From an uncultured bacterium (GTDB taxonomy: Bacteria; Planctomycetota; UBA8742; UBA2392), in contig CALLQI010000005.1 of NCBI GenBank assembly GCA_938014885.1, positions 62,001 through 126,000 on the forward strand: 64,000 nt of DNA, read 5' to 3'. The stretch's first letter is position 1, and every line of letters begins with the position of its first letter. The position numbers and the translations under genes are program-made. Shown piece by piece: positions 26,185-35,556 of this stretch. A model generated the notes under the pieces. It was given only the letters and a program-made list of their open reading frames with translations, was not told the origin of the DNA and made no database searches.

Positions 26185-26212
26185 GAAAAGGCCCCCGGTT
26201 GCCCGGGGGCCT
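26185..26212 (-). terminator. Intrinsic terminator of the secretin gene
   Basis: AAGGCCCCCGG (26187-26197) / CCGGGGGCCTT (26202-26212) with loop TTGC; the minus-strand stem is followed by TTTT-like sequence. It separates the pilus-like operon from the repeat-protein/exb operon. Confidence 0.85.
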
Positions 26213-26238
26213 TGATGCAGGCTTCACTTTCAAACCGA

Positions 26239-28941
26239 CTAGCGGGGCTGCGTCGGACCGGCGCCGAAGCGGTAGTCCATCTCTTCTTCAAGGTCGATGA
26301 TGCGGGCCGACACCACGATGATGATGTCCTGGCGCACCACGCTCTTGCCCTTGCGGGTGAACAAGGCACCGATCAGCGGCAGGTCGCTGATGATCGGAAT
26401 GCCCGAGTCGACCTGGGTTTCCGTCATCTGGCGCAGGCCACCGATCACAAAGCTGCCGCCGTCCGGGATCGTCACCGTGGTACGAATGCGCTGCAGCGTC
26501 AGCTGCGGGGTCTGGATTGCCACCGGCGTACCCACGCCGAGGCTGGTGGTGAAGGTCGGGATCGGGCGCAGCAGCGTGGCGAGCGTCGGGCGAAGTTCCA
26601 GCGTGACGTAGCGGCGGTCAGCGCTGATGGTCGGGCGCACGTCCAGCACAATACCGTCGCGGATCACGTCCACGACCGGGTCAGCCACGGCCACACCGGT
26701 TGCGGTGTTGGTGTCGAAGTCGCGGATGTAGGCCACTTCGTTCATCACGCTGACGTGGGCGCGCTGCGTGTTGTGGACCGTTACGCGGGGTGCAGTCAGC
26801 AGCGTCGCGCGTTCACGCTTACGTACGGCGCGCAGGATTGCGTTCACTTCCGGGTTGTCGATGAACGCCATCTGGAAGCTCATGCCACCACTGTTCGTGA
26901 GGCCGACGTTGCCGCGCTGGCCACCCAGCGCCTGGTCGAACAACAGCTCAATGCGGGCGCGCTGGTCGATGCGGACGTTGCCCGAAGGCGGCATGTCCTG
27001 GAAGAAGAAGCCGGCATCGTTACCAGTACCACCGGCGCCTGCCGGGTTGCTGTTGTTGCCGAACTGGATGTCGTCCAGTGCTGCCGGTACCGGCGGAATG
27101 CCCGGCGGCGGAATCTGCGGGCTGCCGCCGATGCCGCGGAAGTCGATGCCGATATCCTCAAGGAAGTCGTCGCGGATCGTGATGAAGCGGGCTTCCACGC
27201 TGACCGTCAGGCCCTGGCTGCGGCGCAGGTCTTCCAGCAGCGCCGACACGCGGTCGATGTTGTCGGCCGTGTTCAGCACAATCAGGTCCTGCTGGCGGTA
27301 GGTAATGCCGTGGCCTTCTTCGCCCCAGCTGTCCGGGTCGATGGCGGCCTCAAGCAGGCCTTGCAGCTCGTCCATCGTCATCGGTTCTGCTTCTTCGTCT
27401 TCTTCTTCCGGCGTGATGCGGCTGTTGCCGCCGCTGTCACCGGCCAGGCGCGGTTCATCGGCCCGGAAAGTGCGCAGGTTGATCAGCAGGTCGGCCACGT
27501 TGAACACGCGGCGTACGACGTTGCGGCCGGCTGCGGCGTCGGCGGCACCAATGATGACGGCGCCGTTTTCGACGCGCCATGACAGTTCAAGCTGGTCGCA
27601 GACCAGGTCGAGTGCCTGGCGCAGCTTGACCTTGCCGATTTCGAGCTCAATCGGGGCTTCGCCGTCGGTGCCTTCGCGTGAGCGAATCACGTTGATGCGG
27701 CCTTCGTTGCGGAAGCGCACGATCATGTCGTCAAGCGAGGTGCCGGATTCGGCCAGTTGCATGGTCGAGTTTTCCAGCGCACTGCGAACGGCAATGTCTT
27801 CCTTGGACATCGAGCTGCGGCGCGAATCCTCAAGCTTGCGGGCGCGCGAGTTCGTGGCCAGGTAGTCTTCGTACGACGGGGCGATGATGTTCTCGGTCGG
27901 GATGAAGTTGATTTCGTTCACCCGCGCCATCGCCAGGCGCCAGCTGCGGTTGAAGTCTTCCCAGGTGTCGCGGTCGCGGCGGCCCTGCTCAAGGTTGTTG
28001 GCGATGCCCTTGAGGCGCGAGACCTGTTCATTGTACGGGTCTTCGCGCAGGATTTTGTTCAGCACGATCACCGCGTCTTTGTACTCGCGGCGGTCGAAGT
28101 ACTCTTTGGCCTGGTCGTACAGGTTGCGGATTTCTTCGCGGTAGCGGTCGAGTTCCTGCTGGATCTCGAGCTCACGCAGACGACGCTCCTGCTCGCGCAC
28201 TTTGACGTAATCTTCAAGGCGCGCTTCTTCGCGGCGCTGCTGGGCAAGCTGCATCAGCAGGTTGGCTTCTTTTTCGAAGCCGGCGCTTTCGAGCATGTAG
28301 TCGGTCCAGCGGATCACGTCCAGCACACGCTCAAGCTGCGCGATGGCTTCGGTGTACTGGCCTTCGCGGATCATGCGGTCGGCGACGTCAATGCCGTTGC
28401 TGATTTCGTACAGGGCCTCGGCGCGAACCGCCGCTTCTTCGTCGCTGCGGGCGCGGGCCATGTTGTCGCCGATGCTGCGCGCGACACCGAGGCTCTGCTC
28501 CGCGTCACTGCGGACCTGGCCGGCGAGCTTGTTGTTCGGGTCCATGACCAGCGCGTCGCGGGCGTAGTCCAGCGCCTCTTCAAAACGCTTGGCCTGGTAC
28601 ATGCGCGAAGCTTCGTTGGCGTAGTATTCGGCCAGGTTCTTGAGGTCGCGGTCATTGACCGACACGTTGCCCGAGCCCGCGCGAGCGCGGGCCTGGGCTT
28701 CGGTCGTGACGCCGGCGTCCTTGCTTTCCGGGCGGGTGGCCTCGGCGCGGGCTTCGGCGCGGCTGGGTGCCGGCTTTTCGCTTGCGGGTTTGTCCATGGA
28801 CGACACGTAGTCGTCGCGCGACGAATCCACCGGGACCTGCGCCGTGGGCTCTGGTCCCGACGAGCAGGCAGCAAGCGCAATCGCGATTCCGACGAAGGCG
28901 ACGGCAGCCATCACGAGCCGTCCTGAGTTGCTAAACACCAT
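26239..28941 (-). CDS. Secretin (PilQ/GspD-type) lipoprotein with N-terminal helical-repeat extension
   Basis: 900 aa. Lipoprotein signal with Cys26 in LAACSSG. Residues about 95-330 are TPR/coiled coil (ANEASRMYQAKRFEEALDYA, EREYKDAVIVLNKILREDPY-like). The N-domains (KVKLRQALDLVCDQLELSW; IVLNTADNIDRVSALLEDL) precede the C-terminal secretin beta domain, which has FQMAFIDNPEVNAILRA, VNEVAYIRDF-like strands, IPDGGSFVIGGL and the hallmark IISDLPLIGALFTRKGK. It forms the outer-membrane gated ring. AGGAG at 7 nt supports ATG 28941. It is the last gene of the PilM-PilN/PilO-like set; the long TPR region, absent in E. coli-type PilQ, may replace pilotin or PilP contacts. Confidence 0.92.
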   Translation of the reverse strand: MVFSNSGRLVMAAVAFVGIAIALAACSSGPEPTAQVPVDSSRDDYVSSMDKPASEKPAPSRAEARAEATRPESKDAGVTTEAQARARAGSGNVSVNDRDLKNLAEYYANEASRMYQAKRFEEALDYARDALVMDPNNKLAGQVRSDAEQSLGVARSIGDNMARARSDEEAAVRAEALYEISNGIDVADRMIREGQYTEAIAQLERVLDVIRWTDYMLESAGFEKEANLLMQLAQQRREEARLEDYVKVREQERRLRELEIQQELDRYREEIRNLYDQAKEYFDRREYKDAVIVLNKILREDPYNEQVSRLKGIANNLEQGRRDRDTWEDFNRSWRLAMARVNEINFIPTENIIAPSYEDYLATNSRARKLEDSRRSSMSKEDIAVRSALENSTMQLAESGTSLDDMIVRFRNEGRINVIRSREGTDGEAPIELEIGKVKLRQALDLVCDQLELSWRVENGAVIIGAADAAAGRNVVRRVFNVADLLINLRTFRADEPRLAGDSGGNSRITPEEEDEEAEPMTMDELQGLLEAAIDPDSWGEEGHGITYRQQDLIVLNTADNIDRVSALLEDLRRSQGLTVSVEARFITIRDDFLEDIGIDFRGIGGSPQIPPPGIPPVPAALDDIQFGNNSNPAGAGGTGNDAGFFFQDMPPSGNVRIDQRARIELLFDQALGGQRGNVGLTNSGGMSFQMAFIDNPEVNAILRAVRKRERATLLTAPRVTVHNTQRAHVSVMNEVAYIRDFDTNTATGVAVADPVVDVIRDGIVLDVRPTISADRRYVTLELRPTLATLLRPIPTFTTSLGVGTPVAIQTPQLTLQRIRTTVTIPDGGSFVIGGLRQMTETQVDSGIPIISDLPLIGALFTRKGKSVVRQDIIIVVSARIIDLEEEMDYRFGAGPTQPR

Positions 28942-29122
28942 GAACTCGCTCCTCATCCTGCTGGGCCAAGGGGCCTGCGGGGACGATGCGTATAGGGGCA
29001 AACAATGCTTATGAGGGGGCCCTTAATCTATCGGAAAGCATGGGTGTGTCAACGCTTGTTTGCATTCACACGTGGTTTTCGAGCCGGACTTGCTGCCCGC
29101 CAACCGGTGACCCAAACATGAC

Positions 29123-29153
29123 GCAGCCGGGCGGAATCACCTCGCCCGGCTGC
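29123..29153 (-). terminator. Inverted repeat downstream of the EF-hand-like membrane protein gene
   Basis: GCAGCCGGGCG (29123-29133) / CGCCCGGCTGC (29143-29153), 9-nt loop, without a T tract on the minus strand (GTCATG follows). Possible partial terminator between this gene and the secretin gene. Confidence 0.5.
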
Positions 29154-29172
29154 TTGTGTGCCTGATGCAACA

Positions 29173-31149
29173 TTACTTGTAGTACACGCCCCAGATGTCA
29201 ACGGGCGTACCATCAACCTTGAAGCTGCGGCCGTCCATGCCGTCGAACGTACCGGCCACCATGTCCACCTTCTGGCCCGCGAACTTGCTGAAGTCGCTGA
29301 CCAGCTTGCCACCGTTGTCGAAAATCTTTACGTCGCTTCCGGGGCTGGACAGGTCAACCTCGCGGCCGATACCGCTGCCGCCGGCCACACCGGTGTGGGT
29401 GAGTTCCACGCGGAACCAGGCATCCCCCACCTGGTGCCAGCGCACCAGATGGAAAGCCGAGCCGCTTCGGGTGTTGCTGGCCAGCATGCGAACTTCCAGC
29501 TGGTTGCCGCCCGCCGCTGCCGGGAAGTTTGTGCCTAAGGTTCTCGTCTCATCGGGAAGTTCAAAGATGCCCAAACCGTTGCCCTCAAGGCGCACCTTCT
29601 TGCTGGCCACGATGCGGTAGGCCCAGCCGGTTGAGAAATCGACTTCGTTCTTGCTGCTGATGTCCGAAACGGTGACTTCCTGCTTCTGGGCGTTGAACAC
29701 CTTGAGCTTCAGGGCGCTCATTTCGGCCATTTTGTACTTGCGGCCGACGATACCGTCTGACGCCACCGACACTTCAATCTGGAAGCGATGCCAGCCCACG
29801 TGATCGCCCTGGTCCGACACAACGCGGTGCCAGCGGCTCAGGCGCAGGTTGACTGCGTCGGCGTTGTGGTTGGCGTATTCAATCCAGGTCCGCACCGACA
29901 CCATCACCGGCTGCGAGGTCTGGATCGCAGGTGCTGCGACCTTCCAGCCGTTGACTGTGTCATGCGGCTTCTGGCCGCGCAGCAGCATCTTCTGTGTGGC
30001 CGTGTACACCGCGTAGGTGTAGGTCACGCCGCCTTCAAACGAGGTGTCGCGGTACTCGGTGCCTGAAACCGGCGACTCGGTCACCAGTTCCCATTCGGTG
30101 GGTTCTTCAGGCTGCACCGGCGGCGGGAAGCCTGCTGCCGTGTATTCGGTGTCTTTGTTCTTGCCTGCAAGAACCGCGCTGCGCTTCTTCTTGATGGTGC
30201 CGCCCGCGTTGGCGGGGTCCTCGACTTCGATCATTTCGTCCCACCAGGCGTCGCGGGCGCGCTTCCACTCGCGGTCACGCTCGGTGAAGCGCAGGATGCG
30301 CTGGCGGTGCTCGGACTTGCGCTGCTCGACGGTTTCAGGCGCAAGGCGATAGATGAAGAACGACTGGTCTTCGGGTACGTCGGCACCCGAGGGCGCGGTC
30401 CACGACACCACGATTTCCATGGCGTCACGGTTTTCGACGACCTGCACGTTTTCAGCCGACATCAGGTTGCGCACGTCCTTGGGTTCGTTGCGACGGCGGA
30501 ACTCCTCAAGCGAAACCGCGTTGTCGTATTCGTTGTCGGCGTCGGGGCGGTCCCAGGCCAGCACTTCATCGCGCGAAATCTCACCTTCCGTCAGGCGGCC
30601 CTTGGGGTCCTGGGTGTCGAGACCCTCAAAAATCTGCTCGTCATCCAGCGGCGGATACTTGTGTTCTTCACGGCTGATCCTGCCGTCCTTGTCCTTGTCC
30701 CACTGTTTGAAGTCGCCCATCTTTCCCGGCATGTTCTTGGGCGGCGCCTTTTCGAACTCCCAATCTGACCAATATCCGTCGCGATCTTCGTCGTACAGGT
30801 CAAACTCGTCCATGTTGCCCTTGGGCAGCTGCAACTTCCACAGCATGGGCAGTTCCAGCAGCTTGCGGCTTTCCGGTGCGCCCTTCCAGGTGCTGGGCGG
30901 ACGCTGGTCCATGGCGGCTTTGACCGACGACGCGTCAGGAATCTCGTTGCCGACATCCTGGGTGACGTCCGATGAATCCAGCTTCGAGTTCAGCGCACTC
31001 AGCGACTGTTCAAGTTGCGCCTGCTTCTCGCCAAGTCCGCTGGTCACAATCACGCCGACGATCACGCCCAGTGCCACCACCACACCCAGTATCGGTGCGC
31101 CGATGGGGCCGAACTTCGCCAGTGCATTCTCATTCTGTTCTGTTGCCAT
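29173..31149 (-). CDS. Single-pass membrane protein with four EF-hand-like loops, in the PilP position
   Basis: 658 aa from ATG 31149 (GCAGGAG 9 nt upstream). One membrane helix at about 16-37 (IGAPILGVVVALGVIVGVIV), then a short coiled coil. Residues 117-216 hold four Asp-rich loops: DEDRDGYWSDWE (120-131), DKDKDGRISREE (151-162), a degenerate DTQDPKGRLTEGE (178-190) and DADNEYDNAVSLEE (203-216). The first two are good EF-hand loops. A fibronectin-like segment (VVSWTAPSGADVPEDQSFFIYR, near 250-275) and two similar C-terminal beta-domain repeats (VNLRLSRWHRVVSDQGD and AFHLVRWHQVGDAWFRVEL) follow. No named family. It is encoded between the PilO-position gene and the secretin gene, which suggests a periplasmic alignment-complex role. 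Confidence 0.75.
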   Translation of the reverse strand: MATEQNENALAKFGPIGAPILGVVVALGVIVGVIVTSGLGEKQAQLEQSLSALNSKLDSSDVTQDVGNEIPDASSVKAAMDQRPPSTWKGAPESRKLLELPMLWKLQLPKGNMDEFDLYDEDRDGYWSDWEFEKAPPKNMPGKMGDFKQWDKDKDGRISREEHKYPPLDDEQIFEGLDTQDPKGRLTEGEISRDEVLAWDRPDADNEYDNAVSLEEFRRRNEPKDVRNLMSAENVQVVENRDAMEIVVSWTAPSGADVPEDQSFFIYRLAPETVEQRKSEHRQRILRFTERDREWKRARDAWWDEMIEVEDPANAGGTIKKKRSAVLAGKNKDTEYTAAGFPPPVQPEEPTEWELVTESPVSGTEYRDTSFEGGVTYTYAVYTATQKMLLRGQKPHDTVNGWKVAAPAIQTSQPVMVSVRTWIEYANHNADAVNLRLSRWHRVVSDQGDHVGWHRFQIEVSVASDGIVGRKYKMAEMSALKLKVFNAQKQEVTVSDISSKNEVDFSTGWAYRIVASKKVRLEGNGLGIFELPDETRTLGTNFPAAAGGNQLEVRMLASNTRSGSAFHLVRWHQVGDAWFRVELTHTGVAGGSGIGREVDLSSPGSDVKIFDNGGKLVSDFSKFAGQKVDMVAGTFDGMDGRSFKVDGTPVDIWGVYYK

Positions 31150-31251
31150 GCTTCTGTTCTCCTGCGGGGCGGGGCTTTGGGGCAACCGGGGGCTGCGGCC
31201 TCAGCTTCGCTCGTGTGGGTCGGTTGTACGTTCCTGCTGCGCTGCTGCCGC

Positions 31252-32262
31252 CTACTCGGCCTGCTTGATCACGCGCCAGTCGCGGTTCACCAGCAGCGCC
31301 TGGAACTTGGCCGTCAACTTGGGCGGAATGGCTACGCGCGCGTTTTCTGCCATGTCTTTGGCGATGCGCTCGGCCTCAGCCTTACCTTCCGGCGAGTCCG
31401 GGTTCAGCTTGTCGCTGAGCTTCAGTTCTTCGCGCATCTCGGCCGGGATCGTGAATTCGACGCCCGTGGGACGCGGCGACATTTCCGTCATCACCTTGTC
31501 CACCAGCACCGGGAAATACAGGCGCTTGTCGTTCTGCGTCGTGGACGGGCTCGACAACTCGTCAATCAACGCCGCGCTGAACGCCGGGCTGCATTCAGCC
31601 ACCAGCGTAAACGGCGTCATCAGCCAGGGCGCTGCCGCCAGTGCCGTCGCCGCTGAGGCCGGCGCGGTGTCAAACGTGAACTTAATCAGCTTGAAGCCTT
31701 CGCTTGCAAACTCGGGGCGGGCGGCCACAACCTGCGCGGCACCCAGCACTTCGCGCATGATGCGAATCTTGCGGTCGGCCTCACGGATGCGGGCGCGGTC
31801 GCTGGCCAGCTGTGACCATTCGCGCTCCATGGCGCCCCAGAAGTCTTCCTGCTGCGGAGGTGCCAGGCGGAACTTGGAGAGGATCTTGTGCACCGCAATC
31901 GGCTTTTCGAGCGCGGTGAAGCCGGCCTGCAGCTCGGTCAGTGCGGGTTTGCCACTGCCGGTCCAGAACTGGCCGCCGTCAGTGATGTCGGTCGGGTTCA
32001 AGCCCAGTTTGGCGCCGCGGCCCGTCGTCATGCTGGCTTCGGCGTCTTTGATGCCGGTGTCGAAGGCCTCACGCGCCGCGGTTGCCAGTTTCAGGTCGCC
32101 GGCCGTTGGCGGATTGGACGCCTTCTTCACGTTGTCCTGGGCGGCGTCGAGGCTGCCCTCAGTGCCGCCGCGGATCACGATGCCCACGACCATCAGGATG
32201 ATCGCCAGCAATACGCCCGCCCCAAAGACTACCAGGTGCAGGTTTTTCTTCAGGTTATCCAT
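31252..32262 (-). CDS. Single-pass membrane protein in the PilO position
   Basis: 336 aa. Membrane helix at about 9-31 (HLVVFGAGVLLAIILMVVGIV), then a helical periplasmic region (EGSLDAAQDNVKKASN) and a mixed alpha/beta domain with WSQLASDRARIREADRKI, consistent with the TM-coiled coil-ferredoxin layout of PilO/GspM but without clear sequence identity. Its start overlaps a 13-bp tandem duplication. Located between the PilM-PilN fusion and the EF-hand-like protein. Confidence 0.65.
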   Translation of the reverse strand: MDNLKKNLHLVVFGAGVLLAIILMVVGIVIRGGTEGSLDAAQDNVKKASNPPTAGDLKLATAAREAFDTGIKDAEASMTTGRGAKLGLNPTDITDGGQFWTGSGKPALTELQAGFTALEKPIAVHKILSKFRLAPPQQEDFWGAMEREWSQLASDRARIREADRKIRIMREVLGAAQVVAARPEFASEGFKLIKFTFDTAPASAATALAAAPWLMTPFTLVAECSPAFSAALIDELSSPSTTQNDKRLYFPVLVDKVMTEMSPRPTGVEFTIPAEMREELKLSDKLNPDSPEGKAEAERIAKDMAENARVAIPPKLTAKFQALLVNRDWRVIKQAE

Positions 32263-32283
32263 GTGCTTGATCCATGTGCTTGA
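32258..32283 (-). repeat. 13-bp tandem duplication at the start of the PilO-position gene
   Basis: TCCATGTGCTTGA occurs twice head to tail (32258-32270 and 32271-32283). On the minus strand it creates a second ATG 13 nt upstream, out of frame, opening a 6-codon reading frame that ends inside the true start (ATGGATAA). Confidence 0.85.
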
Positions 32284-32328
32284 GCCACTGTGCTGTCTTC
32301 AGCCTTACGCTGATGCCCCTGCCAGTAT

Positions 32329-34404
32329 CTAGCCCCCTGCGGGTTCTTCGGCCGATTCGGCCGGGGGCGCGATCGGGTCCAGTCGCAGGGTGATACGGAT
32401 TTCACTGACTGCAAAGCGCGTCGGCAGCTCCACACGCGGCTTGATTGAGCGCGGGCCTTCCTGGAACGGCCGCTCAGAATGCTGCAGCACGTCCGAAATC
32501 ATCATTTCAGGCTTGCTGACCAGTGCTTGCGACGACTTGTCGTTCACCACGACTTCCAGGTTGGGGAACTCAAGTTTGGCGATGCGGTCGTCTGACATGC
32601 CCTCAAGTTGGCCGGAGGCCTTGAGCTCGGCGATCAGCGCGGCGCGCAGTTTTTCGACGACGAAGCCCTTGGTTGCAGTCGCGGCCAACGCACTGCGCAC
32701 GTTGTTGTGGGCCGTTGCTTCGTCAATGCTCGAGGTCAGTTCCGATGCGACATACACCTTGTAAGTGTATGTGCGCGTCATGGTCATGAAGCCGCCCACG
32801 CCATCCTGGTCGCCCTGGTAAGCCGGCGTTTCTACAACCCAGTAGGCCGAGTTCAGGAATTGCACGCCCAGCGCGTCCGGCGTTTCGGCCACGCTGTTCT
32901 TGACATTGGCGCGGTACAGGCGCGGGTCTGAGTTCTTGTCGCGTTTCAGTGTGTACTCGGCAAGGCCGTCTTCAACACCGCGCATCAGCACACCCGGCAC
33001 CGAAGCCGCGCGCATGTTGATGTTGCGGCCGGGAACCGGTACTTCATTCCCGTCCTTATCCTTGGTCGTGGTAGCCGGAATCGCCAGCACGACACCCTGC
33101 ACCACGTTCAGCAGCGACCGCGCCTTGAACTCTTCGTCCTGCGCAGGCTGCTGGGCCATGAACGTGCCTTTTTGCGCCTTGGAACGTTGCGCCGCGGCCT
33201 CCGCCTGTGTGGTTACTGCCGACACGCCGCCCGTTGAGAAAATCGCCATCAGCAGGGCTACTAGTCCGCCCGCAGCGGCGATGCCGCCACCGGCAAAGAA
33301 CGGCACGCGCAGCTTCTCAAGTGCTTTGCCCTGCAGGTACGACGGCGGGATCAGGTTGACGTTGTTCAAACCGTCCACGCCGCAACCCTGCAGCGCAAGG
33401 CCGATGGCCACGGTCAGGCTTTGGATGTTTTCCTGCAGCTCGGTCGGGTCCACGCTGCGCGAGGGCGTGATGCGCGCCGGCGCTTCCACTTTGTGGACCT
33501 GGTACTGCAACTGCTGCTCAAAGAACTTCTTGATGTTCAGCAGCTTGCTGCCGTTACCCATCATCACCAGCTGGTTGATGTTCGCGTCTTCATTCTGGCT
33601 CTTGTAGAAGCCCACGGCGCGATAGATTTCGCCGACCATGTCCTTGAGCGGCGGCTTCATGGCCTCAAACACCGCGGCCGCATCCTTGGATTTGGCGGCG
33701 CGGCGCTTGAGCTTTTCAGCGTCGTCGGCGGACAGCTTGAAGCGGGCACGAAGGGCCTTGGTGACGTCGTTGCCGGCGACCGGCAGCACGCGCACGTAGG
33801 TCTTCTGGCCGTCGATGATCACGACTTCGGTGGCGTCGGCGCCGATGTCGATGGCGACGCAGGCGTCGCTGACAGCGTCGTCCATCTCGTATTTGATGTA
33901 GTTGTAGATGCCCAGTGGCGCAACCTGGATGCCGGTGATCTGCAGCCCGGCGTTCTCGCAGCAGTCGACGATCTTGTCGACTTCTTCCTTCTTGGCCGCG
34001 TACAGGTTGACCTTCAGTTCGTCTTCATCGCCCGCATCTTCAATCACCTGGAAGTCCCACACGGCTTCTTCCAGCTTGATCGGAATCTGCGACTTGGCTT
34101 CGTTCTCGATCGTTTCGCGCACGCGCTCTTTGCTTACGGGCGGCAGGCTGATGATGCGGCCGAGGGTGTTCTGGCCGGTGATCGAGACGATGACCTGGTC
34201 GCCCTTCTTGATGCCGCGGCTCTGGCGCAGTTCATTCAGCGCACCGGAACGCGCGTCTTCAAGACTGGTGCCGGAGCCCAGGCCGAAGTCGCTGAGCGCG
34301 ACAATCGCGATGTCTTCAATCGTGGCTGAGCCACGGTCCGCCACAAGCTTGACGGCCTTGACGCTGGAAGTACCGAGCTCAATGCCCCATGCGGTTTTTG
34401 CCAT
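32329..34404 (-). CDS. pilM: PilM-PilN-like fusion, type IV pilus/T2SS inner-membrane platform protein
   Basis: 691 aa. Residues 1-350 are an actin-like PilM: GIELGTSSVKAVKLV at the start, SLPPVSKERVRETIENEAKSQIP (SHS2), AIDIGADATEVVIIDG and VMMGNGSKLLNIKKFFE. The segment NNVNLIPPSYLQ near 350 is the PilN N-terminal motif (I-N-L-L-P) that binds the PilM groove. A membrane helix follows (FFAGGGIAAAGGLVALLMAIF, about 374-395), then a periplasmic PilN-like domain of nearly 300 residues. In most bacteria PilM and PilN are separate. GAGGG precedes ATG 34404. First gene of the pilMN-O-x-Q-like unit. Confidence 0.88.
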   Translation of the reverse strand: MAKTAWGIELGTSSVKAVKLVADRGSATIEDIAIVALSDFGLGSGTSLEDARSGALNELRQSRGIKKGDQVIVSITGQNTLGRIISLPPVSKERVRETIENEAKSQIPIKLEEAVWDFQVIEDAGDEDELKVNLYAAKKEEVDKIVDCCENAGLQITGIQVAPLGIYNYIKYEMDDAVSDACVAIDIGADATEVVIIDGQKTYVRVLPVAGNDVTKALRARFKLSADDAEKLKRRAAKSKDAAAVFEAMKPPLKDMVGEIYRAVGFYKSQNEDANINQLVMMGNGSKLLNIKKFFEQQLQYQVHKVEAPARITPSRSVDPTELQENIQSLTVAIGLALQGCGVDGLNNVNLIPPSYLQGKALEKLRVPFFAGGGIAAAGGLVALLMAIFSTGGVSAVTTQAEAAAQRSKAQKGTFMAQQPAQDEEFKARSLLNVVQGVVLAIPATTTKDKDGNEVPVPGRNINMRAASVPGVLMRGVEDGLAEYTLKRDKNSDPRLYRANVKNSVAETPDALGVQFLNSAYWVVETPAYQGDQDGVGGFMTMTRTYTYKVYVASELTSSIDEATAHNNVRSALAATATKGFVVEKLRAALIAELKASGQLEGMSDDRIAKLEFPNLEVVVNDKSSQALVSKPEMMISDVLQHSERPFQEGPRSIKPRVELPTRFAVSEIRITLRLDPIAPPAESAEEPAGG

Positions 34405-34562
34405 GTGTCCCTCGAAAGGCAGAAACAAACGCCCCGGCAGAATGGCTGCGCCAATCGTGCGGGTAAATCAATGCTGTCCAATCTGCTTTGGGGGGCAGGC
34501 ACAGCATGGCCCGAAACTGTCTCAAGGTCAAGCGACGATTATGGTTCGACTTCACCAAGCGG

Positions 34563-35519
34563 TCACAGACCCGCCGGCAAAAACGGGTGCTTTGTGAAGA
34601 ATCTGCTGACAACGGGCACCACGCGCTCGGGCGGTACGGGGCATGCCTTGGGGCCTGCCTCATCACCATGCCAAAGTTGCGGGGTTGGGTCTGTCAGTTC
34701 TTCCGCGTGCCAAGGGCTTCCCGTGAGCGCCGTGAGTTCCGCCACCAGCGAAGTCCAGTCCGGCCGCTGGCGCTTCTGTGCAAGTTCAAACCACGACAGA
34801 GTCGTGTATCGGCACATGTAAAGGAACGAACTGCCTTCCGGAGTGACCTCGAGATAACGATCCATGCCGGCAGCCGTGTTCACGGCAGCCTCTGACAAAC
34901 GCCGGTCACTGCGCACCACGGCAAAGTCCAGGGCGGCCATGACCTCTAGCATGGACTCGTCTTCGCGCAGGGACCGCAGATCGTTCTGGATGGCGCGGTA
35001 GTCGTCGCTGATCCATTCCATGTGCAGATCGGGGTCATTCAGCAGCTTGGGCAGCAACTCCAGCCCGAATTCATACTGCGCCTGCCTGCGCGTGAGATCG
35101 TCGCTGAACTTGTCGCTGGCAACGGGACTTTCCTGGTGCTTGGTCAGCGCCGTGAGGGTCAGGTCGATCTTCACGCCTTCCGGTGTGGTGAACATCGTGA
35201 AATCGCCTGCCATCGCGGCCGCAAGCAGCACATCGCCATGCTGCAAGGCATCGCGCGGGTGCAAGACAGCGTACACGCTGCACAGGCCGTCAGTGTCCCA
35301 GTGGTTGTTGGTGACGGTGGTGATGCCTTGCAACCAGCGTTCGCGATCCGGTGACTGCGCCAGCTTCAAGGCCATGCCGGTGCTGAGGTCATGCTTGAGC
35401 TCAGGCGGGGTGCGGTTGCCGGGCCAGTGCGAAAGGTTCAGCTTCGCGGGGGCCACGCCGTCGACGCACAGGCACTGGTCAGGGTTCAGCGAGCGCGTGT
35501 AGTGGCGGTATGCAAGCAC
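34563..35519 (-). CDS. DUF6687-like protein
   Basis: 318 aa, soluble. GTG start with GGAG 8 nt upstream. CVDGVAP, LNLSHWPGNRTPPELKHDLST, VTNNHWDTDGLCSVYAV and AAAMAGDFTMF resemble the pattern I associate with DUF6687 (V-D-G, LSHWPG-T-P-L-x-D-T-S, N-N-H-x-D-x-D-G). The N-H-x-D-x-D arrangement recalls DHH-type metal sites, but this is an inference. No known function. It follows rpiB on the same strand by 37 nt. Confidence 0.7.
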   Translation of the reverse strand: MLAYRHYTRSLNPDQCLCVDGVAPAKLNLSHWPGNRTPPELKHDLSTGMALKLAQSPDRERWLQGITTVTNNHWDTDGLCSVYAVLHPRDALQHGDVLLAAAMAGDFTMFTTPEGVKIDLTLTALTKHQESPVASDKFSDDLTRRQAQYEFGLELLPKLLNDPDLHMEWISDDYRAIQNDLRSLREDESMLEVMAALDFAVVRSDRRLSEAAVNTAAGMDRYLEVTPEGSSFLYMCRYTTLSWFELAQKRQRPDWTSLVAELTALTGSPWHAEELTDPTPQLWHGDEAGPKACPVPPERVVPVVSRFFTKHPFLPAGL

Positions 35520-35556
35520 CGGCGCGACTCCGTGGCCTTGTGTGAACTCACTTCAG

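Noticed and set aside
34405..34562. Promoter of the pilM-like operon (TTGACC plus a CATGCT-like -10)
   Set aside because: The -10 match is only three of six, so I could not place a promoter with confidence.
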